Source: Cliona cf. orientalis
Lineage: Eukaryota; Porifera; Demospongiae; Clionaida; Clionaidae
Direction of reading: 5' to 3'
Length of the DNA: 64,000 nucleotides
Assembly (NCBI GenBank): GCA_963930775.1
Contig: OZ005692.1
Location: forward strand, 10,087,029-10,151,028
Positions 1 to 11,273 of the stretch are shown piece by piece (the first letter of the stretch is position 1; each line of letters begins with the position of its first letter). The notes beneath the pieces were generated by a model. That model had not been told where the DNA came from. It was given only the letters and a program-made list of their open reading frames with translations, and did no database searches. The position numbers were made by a program, and so were the translations under genes.

Positions 1-450
1 ACCAACAGTTTATTGAGTCAGGTGCAGTGAGGTGCCCCCTTACAGCAGTTCAGTACCAAATCCCTAGAATAGAAAGATTTAGTGTAAACAGGAGGTTATG
101 GTACACCTCGCTGTCCAAATCATACTTGCTATGATAAGTAATGGCCATCTCACTATCTATCACTGCTTGCTTGCTTATTCTGTGGTTAACAGGTAATATC
201 AGCCCAGCAACCTGCCCCTACCTTATGGAGCTAGCTCTGACTGATGAGCTGACAGTATTGCATGCAGCACCAAAAATAAATCCACACAGCTGTACTGAGA
301 TCATTACTAAGCTTAGCTATCTCCTCATCTTCGGGCCACAATCAGACATAACTGATCACCCAAAAAATTTGTGCACAAACAAGCTTGCTAGTTCGAAGGT
401 CAGTGTATTAAAACAAGCTAGTCCTGGAAATTGAAAGATGTTTTTTTTAC

Positions 451-1032
451 CTGTATCCAAATGTTGCTGGTTGCGTTGGGTGGACAGGTGATGTTGAGAT
501 TATCGCCAAGGTAAACTCTCAAGGGAGAACTGCATATGTGTGGTATGGGACAGAAATGCAGGCAGATTCAATGATAAAGATGAAATCATTCATGATATTA
601 TTATTTGTGATAGACAAGTTGACTAGCACTAATGCACTACAGAGATGTGTTGAAAACAGAAAAGTTATGAAGAGTTTTGATATCACACTACTATTAAAGA
701 CACTTTCCCGGGCTCTACTGGGATTCTCTATTACCTTTTTGCGTTCTGAGTGAAGCATGGGCTTTCATGCTATATTAGATTTTATGTATGCACATGAAAC
801 CCGCTGCATAGCTAAGTGACTATGGCAGAGATGGAGCTAGCATGCATTTATCACGTTGGCATGCATACCACACCGTATCACACTAGTACCGTTACCTTGG
901 AGGGTACGTGGACGAGACGTTTGCAGACCAGGTGAAGTTGACCGTTCTTGTCGCTTTCGACACGGAGATCATGTGCGAGCCCTCTAGCAGCGCGAATAGC
1001 ACCGTCACAACGAAAGATATCACCAAAGTCAT
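451..1032 (-). CDS. Ephrin-like ligand A, 5' part only (runs off left edge)
   Basis: Two exons are visible: 896-1032 (ATG at 1032) and 451-529. Exon 1 encodes a hydrophobic signal peptide (MTLVISFVVTVLFALL) and then the motif FTWSANVSSTYPP. Exon 2, exactly 79 nt, continues SSPLRVYLGDNLNITCPP and ends in SNIWIQ. The order W-(S)SN, then LGD-x-L-x-I-x-CP, is the start of the ephrin receptor-binding domain. Copies B, C and D at 9-19 kb have the same exon sizes and phases (exon 1 ends in phase 2; exon 2 is 79 nt). The expected exon 3, with the EQYEEC-type motif, is not found in bases 1-450, so it should lie beyond the left edge. Ephrins bind Eph receptors at the cell surface; receptor binding here is inferred from family resemblance. 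A plain Ig-like protein is the main alternative. Confidence 0.6.
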
Positions 1033-3670
1033 CGCCACAGAGTTCACAGCAGGTATATGGTACAAATTTTATAAAATCTTATCAAATTTTTACTTCTCCT
1101 GTATAAAGACGTTCTTCTCTAGCTGCAGCTGCTAATAAAGGCTCGCACTTCCTCCAAAAAAAATGCGCTATTGCGCATGCGTATAAGGTAACAAAAGTGC
1201 CACAATGATCAATCCCGCTTGAGACAGATGGATCATAGTGTCAATAGCTATTGCAACCTTGATTCATGTAGCTATAGATAGCTGTGGTCAAAATTAATGG
1301 CAGTGCTGTGATGACAAGGGTGTGCTATATACATCCCATGGTAACACGACATGTACACTAGGTGTGCAGCAAGTTGTAGGGAAACATCCATATTTTTATT
1401 ACTGCAAAGATAATTTAAAACCCTTTACACTGCCTATTAGAGGACATAAAACCTGATAGCATTGTTCGTCACAAACGCAACAATTCATAATAATGATTAT
1501 TATTATGCTATCAATTATTGCCATACCAACAATACGAGTAAATACACCGATTGTATAGACTAGAAAGGATTCTAAGTAATTATATTATTATACATTTATG
1601 ATATGCAAGCTAATAGCAGCCACTATATTAAACACTAATAGCATTAATGTTGTATTACACCCACTTCTGATATCGGCGATTGTACATGATCGTTTCAGTC
1701 ATTTGTTCTGTGATGTGGGGAGTGTCTACAAGTTGCTGTGAGATTTCCGGCTCCACAAGACATGCAACTTGTGCAATAATTATTAATGTGGCAGTGCAGT
1801 CAGATTTCTGATGAAAGTTTTATGATCAGCGGGCGTAGTGGTACGAGGGTCACAGCATCAAAGAGATCAAACTAATAACTACATTGATTTTTAGGAGTAG
1901 ATAGTTCTGGATTTACATGAAATTGTTCTCCCACCTCAAATTGTACGATCAAAGTTAATAAAAAATAATATTATAATATTGTTTAGGTATAATATTATTA
2001 TTATTGTACTCACAATAAAAAAAGTAATAATATTATTCATAATAATAAATATTATTATTATTATGTAAGAGTTATACAATATTACAATTATACAATCATG
2101 CGTAATTCTTCAGGCTTGCAATTGAATTTTACGCCATGCATCTTTATTGGACATGACATTGTAGTCGGTTGTCATGCCTACTATATACCCTATAGCCTAG
2201 CTGCATGCATGATGAATCATAATAAGTACCCATAAAGCAAACAACCTGACGGGTGATTAACTTTGTTGCCATAATATAATTTATCAAGAACATGATCACA
2301 GAGTTAGTGAAGTATGCCAGCTGCATGGCTCAACAAGTATGGCACATGCTTCTATTCTAGGTTCAGTCATTGTATGCATGCATGCATGATCAATGTTACA
2401 TGTAGCTCTCAGACCAATTTGCACTCTTGGTGTTAAACTAATTAATAATATAGCAGGGTGTTGATTGAGTGGGAAAGGCTAGTTAATTAGTCAAAGCTGT
2501 TCCACAGCCCATGCATGTCTCCCCCAAGTTTGGTTGTCGAGATCAGGCAGGTCCTAAAAATGTGAGTTAACCTAGCTATGACCAATGCCATACATGGTTT
2601 GCATCATATTTCTTTGAAACAGTCTAACACTTGAGTGTGTGTGAATTCTTTCGCATGAGTGAAATTTCTTTGATGAGCTGTGTGTGAAATTCATGTAGGT
2701 CTCTATGGTGATCAATACCACGCTGTGTTAGTTTTGTATTGCATCAGTGCATGCAAGCCCTCATAAGGACTATAGCAAAATAAACGCTGTTTAATGCAGC
2801 ATGTTACTAGATATCCCATAGACTCCTCATGTATGGGACTGTGCATGTGCTGCAACAAATTATGGCAGTTATGTTACATGTACTATGGGTAATTCTGTTC
2901 TAGTCATTGGAATTCCACGTATCCATGGTGATGAACTCGTGAGACAATCAGATTAAATTTTCAGTTGTGCTTTGTCTGTGATTACATTAACAAGTTTAAC
3001 ATAATAATTATTATTCACATTCATGACCAGTATGTAAGTTATGCCTCTGGTATAAATTTGATATTGTGTAGAAAATTCCCATGCGATGTGCTACCAATCT
3101 AGCCTCGTTCCCAGGCCATTCCCATGTTTTCAATGTTATATGCACCCTTGACACAATTTCTGTATAATATTATTACCTTACCCCGCGCGCATGCGCTAGG
3201 TTACCCCGCGCGCATGCGCTAGGGGTAAAGCAATCGGTTTGTACGTCTGTTGTCGTTGTCGTCGTCGGCACGAAAATCGCCAGATCTCGAGTTCTAGGCG
3301 TCTGTGCGTGCTATAAGCATAACCAATCGGTAGATATCGGTGAAAAAATGGTTTGCACGCGCTTCGAATTTCTCAAAAAGGCTTACTAGTTCTACAAATC
3401 GTGCATTTTCTGTTCAGCATGCCTGTGGTTTATCGACCACACCCACTCTTTTAGCATAATAGTATGCGGATGCGACTGCGCATGCTCAAGTACTGTGTTG
3501 GAAAGGGTCGTCACGTCATGAAACCGCTACATGTGTGCCTCATAGTGTTGCTAGAGTGGCTACATGGCGCGCGGGGTATGTGCTCTACAGAGCTCTAGTT
3601 ATTGGCAATGTTGGAATCATCAACATAAATTAACACACCATAAAATTAATAATCAGATTATCGCACAAAA
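1033..3670. other. Intergenic, AT-rich, no gene seen
   Basis: No convincing coding exon is visible on either strand. The segment has many ATT/TAA-rich stretches, for example around 1970-2070. It also contains a GC-rich repeat element near 3179-3578, listed separately. Confidence 0.6.
3179..3578. mobile_element. MITE-like element with CCCCGCGCGC ends
   Basis: The left end carries TACCCCGCGCGCATGCGCTA twice in tandem (about 3179-3228). The right end carries the inverse, GCGCGCGGGGTA, finishing at 3578. The interior is non-coding. Terminal inverted repeats with no gene inside suggest a non-autonomous DNA element. The left end appears to have duplicated its own terminus. Confidence 0.5.
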
Positions 3671-4684
3671 TTAATGTTTAGTGCTACTAATAGACTCCAG
3701 GTATTTGATAACATCGTGGTGATGTTTTCTACGTGCTTGTTCTAGTGGGGTCATGTTGCGCTGCCCTCTAACCTCCACTGGGCACTGGCAGGTCTCAACC
3801 AAGAATTTTACAATTTCAAGGTGCCCATATCTGGCAGCAATATGAAGAGGAGTATCGTTATACCTGTCAGCACATGTAGGATCACAGAACCGCTCTAGGG
3901 TGAGGTACCGAATTACGTTCAGATGTTTATTAGTAGCAGCAAAATGCAATGGGCTTGATCTATTCACATTCAAGCACAAAGGGTCACAGTGGTGCTGTTC
4001 AATGAAATATTTAACAACATGTACATGACCATGTTGAGCAGATGCATGAACACAAGTTCTGTTCTTGTTGTCAATGGCGTTGGGATCACAATTGAATTCA
4101 TCAATTAGGAATTTGATTGCTTCTAGGTTACCAAACATAGCTGCCCCAAACATTGGAATGTGTCCTTCATAATCTCTATCATGGACCACATCCTTGAGTG
4201 GGAGGTATCTGCTCATTTCCCCAGCCAGATAGCGGATGACATCAATGCTACCACTAGCACAAGCATTATGAAGCGCAGTACGGCCATATTTATTACGACT
4301 AAATGGTTCCACTTGCTGCTTTTCGATCAAATAATGGACTAGGAGAAGATGCTTGCATTCTGCCGCAAAATGAAGTGGTGTCCACCCGTCACGGTTCTGA
4401 CAAGCTGCACTGCACCCTCTATCCTCGATGAAGTATCTCAGTATGTTCAAATGACCTTCAATGGCTGCATAATGGACAGCAGTATCTCCATTCTTGTTTT
4501 TCTGCAATGGACTCAAATGTTCCTCTTCAACAAGTTGCATAACTTCCTGTAGATCACCATTTAGTGTGGCAATGTGTAATTTAAATTCATCAGGGTCATC
4601 ACTATCTTTTAATGCCACATCATGTCTCATTCCCGTGGTAAAATCTTCCATATCTCTATCACATATATCCTGGAAAAGGACCAT
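3671..4684 (-). CDS. Ankyrin-repeat protein, single exon, 337 aa
   Basis: A single open frame from a true ATG at 4684 to a stop at 3671. After a charged N-terminus of about 30 residues it is built almost wholly of ankyrin repeats, about nine. Typical repeat cores are GDTAVHYAAIEGHLNILRYF, GWTPLHFAAECKHLLLVHYL, RTALHNACASGSIDVIRYLA and DTPLHIAARYGHLEIVKFLV. The recurring TPLHxAAxxGHxxIVxxL signature is diagnostic. Ankyrin repeats are protein-binding scaffolds; the partner cannot be read from sequence. No signal peptide, membrane segment or extra catalytic domain is visible. Most repeats end in Cys (DRGC, EFNC, QHHC, RFC, CQC), an unusual regularity. A MITE-like element lies directly upstream (4741-4939), so the promoter must lie within or beyond it. 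An upstream 5' exon cannot be excluded. Confidence 0.9.
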   Translation of the reverse strand: MVLFQDICDRDMEDFTTGMRHDVALKDSDDPDEFKLHIATLNGDLQEVMQLVEEEHLSPLQKNKNGDTAVHYAAIEGHLNILRYFIEDRGCSAACQNRDGWTPLHFAAECKHLLLVHYLIEKQQVEPFSRNKYGRTALHNACASGSIDVIRYLAGEMSRYLPLKDVVHDRDYEGHIPMFGAAMFGNLEAIKFLIDEFNCDPNAIDNKNRTCVHASAQHGHVHVVKYFIEQHHCDPLCLNVNRSSPLHFAATNKHLNVIRYLTLERFCDPTCADRYNDTPLHIAARYGHLEIVKFLVETCQCPVEVRGQRNMTPLEQARRKHHHDVIKYLESISSTKH

Positions 4685-4740
4685 AATAATATTATCATGA
4701 TATCATTGGGGCAAGCCTGAGCCTGAGCGAGCCCCACATA

Positions 4741-4939
4741 CCATAAATCGCGAATATTTTGTTGTTAAAATAGTTTCGGACAGCCAAGCTTGTGCGAAAA
4801 TTGAACGCGCGAAAATACATGCGCAATATTAACGATAATGTTGTACAGGGTTGTTCATCCGAAAATTATTTAATGTGAAATAATATTATTATCGCATGAA
4901 ATATTTTAGACATGAAATACCGGTATTCGCGATTTACGG
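4741..4939. mobile_element. MITE-like element, CCATAAATCGCGAATA termini
   Basis: The left end reads CATAAATCGCGAATA and the right end its inverse, TATTCGCGATTTACGG. The roughly 200 bp between them are AT-rich with repeated GCGAAAAT-type words and no gene. The element at 44926-45116 has similar internal words (GCGAAAATAT, GCAAAATATTTT) and a related ATC-ACGG terminus, so the two may be one family. Confidence 0.6.
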
Positions 4940-5281
4940 TAAATGGTACTGCACACGTGCAAATAAGATACTGTATAGTGGGAAATATTCTAGGGAGAAA
5001 ACTTTCGCTGAATGCTACGTATACTATAATTATTATGCAGATTATAGCATGCCTGAATTCTGTGGACACTATAGAGTACAGTATATACAAGGAGTGAGCT
5101 CGCTTCACTCCTTTATCCCTGTGCTATTGTGTATGTGTGGTCGACGACCTTTACCTACATATTTGTGCGCATGCGCAGAGAACAAGCTAGCACACGTGCA
5201 CATCCTGCCTAATCATGTGACTTTGTCTAGCTGCAAGGGGTCCCAAAAGAAGACGCTTAGAATAGAATCGCCTCCTTCTCT

Positions 5282-5336
5282 ATGGGCAACATCGACTTCA
5301 GAATGTCACCCTTTCGCATTCTCCAGGCCGCCATGT
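5282..5336 (+). CDS. Candidate first coding exon (orphan)
   Basis: On the plus strand ATG at 5282 opens MGNIDFRMSPFRILQAAM, followed at once by a strong splice donor, GTAAGTG. A GCGCATGCGC palindrome lies about 115 bp upstream at 5168-5177, as at other gene starts in this window. No plus-strand partner exon could be found before the minus-strand genes begin, so this may be a start exon with distant partners, a non-coding 5' exon, or chance. The minus strand also has an ATG here (MAAWRMRKGD) but no donor. Confidence 0.2.
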
Positions 5337-5829
5337 GTAAGTGTACTGTTCAGTCTATTAATTCTGCCCTGCCGTTTTTTTGAAGCAGCTCACTTTAGCA
5401 CTGATTCTGTGTTAACGTGTTAGGATACTAATATGCACGTCACGTGAGCCTCGATTCTCAGCCTGTACGCATAATTTTCTGTAACGTAGCTGTCTATTGT
5501 GTTTCGGATGAGCAGGATTTTATTTGGAGTCACTGAACTTTGGCTCAACAAGTTTGAAAATGATACAAACAAGGTCTCTTAATTCGTAAATAGTATAGCT
5601 TTTTGTCAACCAATGTGCTCAGAATGCACCAGAATCACTCTATAAATCTAAAATTCCTGGAGGGCATAAAAGATACGCTCTTCTACAAGTTCAGAAGGTC
5701 CACGATTGGTCAGATTTGCGGCCATGTGCACAAACAAGGGTGGGCATAGAGATGCATTCTCTGTGACAATAAATTGTGAATTTAGTTTGCCTCGTTTAAG
5801 CTAGCTTGTGCCATAATAATATAGCACAC

Positions 5830-6153
5830 CAGTGGCGGATCCAGGAGGGAGCACAGCACACAGTGCTCCCCCCCCCCTTTCAGCAGTGAACTTCCCATCC
5901 AGCATTGATCTGTTGATCCTGAAATTTCAAAGTTTTGTAGTATCTTCAACTTATTCTTTTATAAAAACATACTAAAACTTTGCTCAGAAGGTCGAAAAGG
6001 ACCATTAAATTATTTTTGCTACCTGAAAGCAGCTCAAAGCAAGGCGATTGCGGCAATTAGAAGGCGTGGTCTATCAATTTGGGGGCATAGCCAAAAATTT
6101 TGCACACGCTTATCTTTGTGTTCCCCCCTTCCTCAACTCCTGGATCCGCCCCT
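5830..6153. mobile_element. MITE-like element, GTGGCGGATCCAGG termini
   Basis: The left end is AGTGGCGGATCCAGGAGG and the right end is CTCCTGGATCCGCCCCT, a clear terminal inverted repeat about 320 bp apart. A poly-C run follows the left end. No coding sequence lies inside. Ends of the GGCGGATCCA type are common in non-autonomous DNA elements of marine animals (family knowledge, not searched here). Confidence 0.65.
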
Positions 6154-6229
6154 AAACACATATTCAGCATTGCTTGTAGCGGCATACCTTGACCGATCTG
6201 AAATTTGGAAGCCATAGCTAGCTACTGTG

Positions 6230-6335
6230 CTGTCAAGTTCGTCTCTGTGACTAAAGCATCAAAATTTGTCACTATCAAGGTAGAGTCCATATGTGCACGC
6301 ACTATATTGATGACCTTTTACCACATGTACCATTA
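6230..6335. repeat. Dispersed repeat, copy 1 of 2
   Basis: This stretch (…AAGCATCAAAATTTGTCACTATC … GATGACCTTTTACCACATG) is a diverged copy of 16620-16770 (AAGCATCGAAACTTGTCGCTGTC … GACGACCTTTTACCACATG). It is non-coding as far as can be seen, and its family is not recognised. Confidence 0.5.
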
Positions 6336-6628
6336 TAACTAGGGACACATACATCAGTGCAGGAATTTCCTCGCTGAGCCCACAAGCCAAGGAGAGGTGC
6401 TAATTAAATTATGAGTTTGCAAGTTCAGTATTGAATAGGAATCTGCTTTAGACATCTCTTGTGTTTACGAAGGAACTGATAAAAGGGACTATAGGAGATG
6501 TGAGAATATAATTAAATTTTATTAAACCTCAAGCGCAACATTAGAGTAGGCCAATTATCAGCCATTATTTGAGTGGTAGTGAAATGGGAGCCACAATGTG
6601 ATATTTGTTAGGTAGCACACACGCTTCT

Positions 6629-9056
6629 TCAGTTAGATCCACTTAGGCAAGACGGAGCATTGCAGGGCCTTATATAGTACCTGGAAATCTGATGAACAAT
6701 TTAAGAACTGAAGTGGCTCACCTGTGGTGCTCTGGTGGCTGAAAAAAATGAGCAGCCATGCAAGTGCAACAGGACCCAGGTGGGAACCTCGCTTTGCTCG
6801 GAATTATATATGCAGCTATAGCTACTAGCAAGAGTAAATAATAAACTAGGGATAATAATATTTTAACTGACCTCACTGAACTGTGTAGTGCTGGTAATAA
6901 CACTACTCTTCCCTATCGCTGAGTCCGTAATAGCATCCTCAGATTTCAGCACTGACAGTCTATCAGCCATAGATGCCAATTCAGTATCACCTAGACGCAT
7001 GAATTTCAATAATATGGGAGAGAAGTGTGGCAAAACAGAGTGCTTACAGTTATCCAAACTGGTCCCACTTCTCTCACTGTCTGTGTGATCATCATCTGAG
7101 TCACCACCACTGCTTAACCCATCATCCTATGTGATTTCATAACAATCCGGTCATTCTAACTAGTATTATTTGCATAGATACCTAATATTATACGTACCTC
7201 ATCTGCTTGTTGGTTGAACAGGTAGTCACCGCAGGAAAGTAGCACGACACCAATATCGCCCAGAGCAGCTTCCTGGTCACTGGAGAGAGGAAAGGTGGTT
7301 TGTTGGAGTGAGTGAGGCAGTTGAAAGATCAGCTTGAGACTTCCAACTCCAATACGGCACAGTCGCAGTGACATGGCTGGTATTTTTAGCACTCTCTGTA
7401 AGTTGCTGACAAAGGCATATAAATGGCTGACAGTGTAGCTGTCGTATGTTGTATCCAGAGTCACGATCATATTTGCATGGCCATCTTCATCAATTTCACC
7501 AACCTCTGCTGGACACTCAAATACATGGCGCTGAGCATACACAATGAATTCTTCCGTGTATTTCTCGAGATTTGTCTTGTCTTGTTCTGTTCCAAGATTT
7601 TTTATAATGAACTCTACGATACGGAAGTTGAAGAACGAGCAGTAGCCACTGATCACTGACATGGCATCATCAACGCTAGCTGTTTTTCTCAGCTCTGGCA
7701 ACTGACACCCAAGCACTGGCAGTGTTGTACCTTTATACAAAGGCTTGATCGACCCTAAGCAGTCTAAGTGTTTCAATAACTCCCCAACAGCAATCTTTCT
7801 TTCCACTAATGACATTCGTGTTGCTTTGAATAGCTCTTGAAACCTATCCTCCATGGCTTCTGACTCAGCAAAGAGCCTTTGGTGAAGCCGCTCTTTCTCA
7901 TCTTCATCCATCTCCTTCAAGTTGAGGAAAGCAAAGGAATAGCTGGGTTTAATAACAACAATTGGATTTGGAGGGACGATCGGTCCAGGTTTAACTACTG
8001 AAATAATATGAATTTTTAATTCCACAATAGAATTATTTCCGTACTAGACTACCTTGGTGATCTGCTGCTAACTTCTTAAAAAGCAGTTTGTCGACCAAAG
8101 CAATGGCTTTGAGTAGCGTCCGCCAAGATGGCTTTCCAAATTTCTCCGTCTCATAATTCTGCTTAATCCACTGCTTGAGGGCTTCGTTCCAGCAGCCAGA
8201 GTTGTTGCTGGGGTGGTTTCCAAGTTTGATGCCGTCAATCACATTAAAGGGCAGACCAATGTAGCCACTCAGCTGTTCCCAATTAGCAGCCAGGGACCGA
8301 CACGCCACGATTACAATGTTCCAGTCTTTCTCCTCTGTAATATTAAGTAATCACAAATTTTATTAAAATAGGCTATTCCAGCTATAAATAAAGATACACC
8401 CCTTGTTGAGGAACAATAATTACATCTTGAGGGGGTAGCTGGGTTTGATGTCTTGGGGGTTTTGAGGCTATTAGGCCAGTGTTAGTTGTAAACGTGTTTC
8501 TGGTCACCCGCCCGCATGCTATTTTGGAGGCCACCTGTTTTGGCCATTATTTGGCACTGCGCATGCTCAGTTCAATTACCAAAATTAATGTCACCATCCT
8601 GTCTGTGGTTTGTCCAGGAAATGTTCAAATTGTACAGGATATGCTGAGATAAAATAATGGAATAATGAATAATGATAACCGCCCGCCCGCATGGCTAAGT
8701 GAGCTCTGATGTGACCAGAAACACGTTTACAACAAACAGTGGCCTTATGTTCTGGGGGTAAAATGGTATATCTTGGGAGGTCACTGATTCTGTTTTAATT
8801 ACGTTTTCAGGGGAACTGGAAAAGTGTTCCTCAATAGGGGTAAATCTTCATATACTGTACTACTAGCCCAACAGTGCCGGGTCAACAACACGCTATTCGC
8901 TTCTTACCAAACGTTGTATTATCAACTTTGCAAAGAATTTGTTCGATTTCAGCTCGACCTGTGAAACGTAGCCATAGGCATTTAAGTACCTCGCTATTGT
9001 TACTTCATCGACTTACCATCCAAAGGTCCAGGATTGAGGTCCATATCTCGAGACAT
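6629..9056 (-). CDS. Death-domain protein, seven exons, 498 aa
   Basis: Exons in order: 9056-9017, 8958-8908, 8334-8053, 7997-7198, 7126-6872, 6738-6722, 6680-6629. Every junction is GT-AG and in phase, summing to 499 codons with stop. It starts MSRDMDLNPGPLDG. The third exon (about residues 31-124) is a Death domain: WEQLSGYIGLP, DGIKLGNHP, ALKQWIKQNY, PSWRTLLKAI and VDKLLFKKLA fit its helices. The fourth exon (about 125-391) is a large globular region including SVISGYCSFFNFRIVEFII, GTEQDKTNLEKY and LQQTTFPLSSDQEAAL. I recall this region from sponge Death-domain proteins but cannot give it a family name. The fifth exon is acidic and Ser-rich (GGDSDDDHTDSE). Death domains join signalling complexes for cell death or immunity through like-with-like contacts. 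No protease, kinase or NACHT domain follows, so it is probably an adaptor. Confidence 0.8.
8474..8744. mobile_element. MITE-like element, GGCCAxTGTT termini
   Basis: The left end, GGCCAGTGTTAGTTGTAAAC plus GTGTTTCTGGTCACCCGC, is mirrored on the right by GTGACCAGAAACACGTTTAC plus AACAAACAGTGGCC. The arms are about 40 bp and nearly perfect. Inside are GCCCGCCCGC and AATAATGAATAATGA words, shared with the element at 54289-54535, so the two look like one family. It lies between exons 2 and 3 of the Death-domain gene. Confidence 0.75.
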
Positions 9057-9415
9057 GACGAAAATAGAGCCAGTATGATGACACGCCCCGCAAACCTGGA
9101 GGGGCAAATAGGGTGGGGCTCGTGTGTAACCGCGCGCGCCGCTAGCTACATGCAGCTCAGGAGCATATTATGAGCCGCTCCATGATACTTCGATAATATT
9201 GTCAACTGTTTTCATAATAATATTAGTTTATCGCTTTAATTAAAGCATTTGACGATTATATAATATATAGCATTGCATATTATTCAACTGAAGTATTCTT
9301 GCTACTTGCATACATAGATTCTCTTGATGCCGCATGTGGCACAATAATCTTATATTATTATACACACAAAGAACAAACACATAATTAAAAAATTACTTGA
9401 TAGTTTACACACACA

Positions 9416-11273
9416 TTACATAAAGGTGAGCAATGATACTGCAATAAGTGATACTAGTAGTGCAGTTAGATTCACTACCGCCAGTGTTCCACTTGACTCA
9501 AGGCCACCAATGTCAAAAATATTATCGCTGATTACCAGTAGCGTGACTGGTGGCCCATCAGTGTATAGCGGTCCCTCTATTCTTGACTCATCGGGAGAAA
9601 CTGGCTTGAGATCTTGATCTGGTGTTTCATCGCCAATTCCAGGTATAAATTCTACAAAAACAATCATGAATGTAGTTAATTTTGATATTGTGCCGCAATA
9701 TTGGCCGATATTGTTATTAGATAGACCGATGAGTTCTCACCTGAACGTACAACTCGCAGTGCCATCCTGAATCCCTTCAAGCATTCCCCACCTGAATTAT
9801 GACGGTCATAGCCTGCTAGAGGTCTGTCACCCAAGGAATAACCTACATGCGGAACATAATTATGCAGAGATGAAACCTCGACATAAAAATAATTATATTT
9901 GCGTGTGTATAATATATTATAGGAAAAATAATAATAATACATAACAAGTGTTTGCTGGAGGTAATGACCCTTGTAAGCTTGACTGTTAATTTTCCATATT
10001 TGGTTATCTAACTACACCCACTGAAATCACTACTACAATGTATGTCATGTCACATCACCGGGATTATAGTAAGGAAGCATAGTGTAGTACGCTGAACTTT
10101 GGGACATCCCCGCCCACACTGATCATGATCGAAACTATAGTAATAATCTTCCTACTATGCCAAAATTAAATACCCTTGAAGTTCAAAATTCAAAGTGGTT
10201 AGTGGTTAGTACAACTTTTGGTCAATAAGATACAATGATGGTTTCCTTGTCCAACTTACTGATAAGATAATAGGTAGTATCCGGTTCAATGCTTAGGGCA
10301 CTCATAAGGCCCTGGGAGTTTTGTCGGAGATTAAGTATGACTTCATCTTGACAAACTTGTCTCGTAGTTGTGTCAGCGATACATCTGGGATTTTCCACGC
10401 CGGTAGCATTACAAGTGCATTCTTCGTACTGCTCGAGATGATTCTACAAGTAAAAGTGAAACGAATGATCATAGATTAATTTTGGTCAGGATGAGAAAAC
10501 CACAAATTTCCAAACTGGAAATAGGAAGTGCATGATTATTTTTTTTTTCGACCACGAATCAGCACAAAAATGATTTCATTATGGAAATTTTCCCCTTCAC
10601 TGAGCACACGATTGTATCGATGAGTTAGTTAGCTACAATGCCGGGCCACAAACATGATGCATGCATGCTAGCTTCGTTAGGTTTGGATTCCAGCATGTAA
10701 ACTCACTTGAATCCAGATGTTGCTTGTGCCATTCGCTGGACATGTGATTTTCAGCATATTGCCCAGGGTCACTCTCAGTGGAGAGCTGCGTAAAGAAGAT
10801 ACATGCGATTTCTGTTGAGCTTGCAATTTAATTTATTGAGCAATACACTATCATACGAATCATTACACTGTAACGATAGACTATTTCCCACATCTTAAGA
10901 TTAATTGATTTTGCCTCCATAGAATTTTCTCAAGTGTAGCTACTCAAAGAACTGTACTATTAAAAACTAATCCCCTCCCCCTTGAATGCAGTCTATTAAA
11001 TTTTAATCTGGTCCCTCATGCATAATCAAATGCAGCTGTTGCTTTTGTTTTACATGCAATGCAGCATTTATATATACTAGAAAATTAATTCTTAGAAAAA
11101 AAATACCTTGGTGGATAAAGAGTTGATACATTGGCTGACCACAGCAGATTAATCACTCCATTTTTATCCGAGTTTCCTGTCCCCGCCGAGATCGGGGACG
11201 TGTGAGAAATTCTCCAAATTCCACTCATTATCAGCACATAAAGAGCCACCAGAGCAAGGAAACTAGTATGCAT
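9416..11273 (-). CDS. Ephrin-like ligand B, GPI-type tail, 255 aa
   Basis: Exons: 11273-11107, 10785-10707 (79 nt), 10443-10260, 9842-9741, 9651-9416; all in phase, 255 aa. After a signal peptide comes LLWSANVSTLYPP, then SPLRVTLGNMLKITCP and SNIWIQ, HLEQYEECTC, RQVCQDEVILNLRQNSQG, DTTYYLISYSLGDRPLAGY and SGGECLKGFRMALRVV. This follows the ephrin pattern: W-SSN, LGD-L-I-CP, E-x-Y near C, C-then-F/L-I-FQ, YY-IS, GG-C-L-x-M-x-V. A linker follows, and the chain ends in a hydrophobic segment (LTALLVSLIAVSLLTFM) with no basic tail, which suggests a GPI signal as in A-type ephrins. Ephrins bind Eph receptors on adjacent cells. Recognition is from motif order and cysteines, not a search; structure comparison would settle it. 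Confidence 0.7.

Noticed and set aside
4896-5423. 175-aa plus-strand open frame
   Set aside because: Begins inside a MITE-like element and has no recognisable protein features; only the small exon candidate at 5282 was kept, in another reading frame.
8874-9173. Plus-strand 99-aa open frame
   Set aside because: It is the shadow of minus-strand exons 1 and 2 of the Death-domain gene, which have good splice sites and phase.
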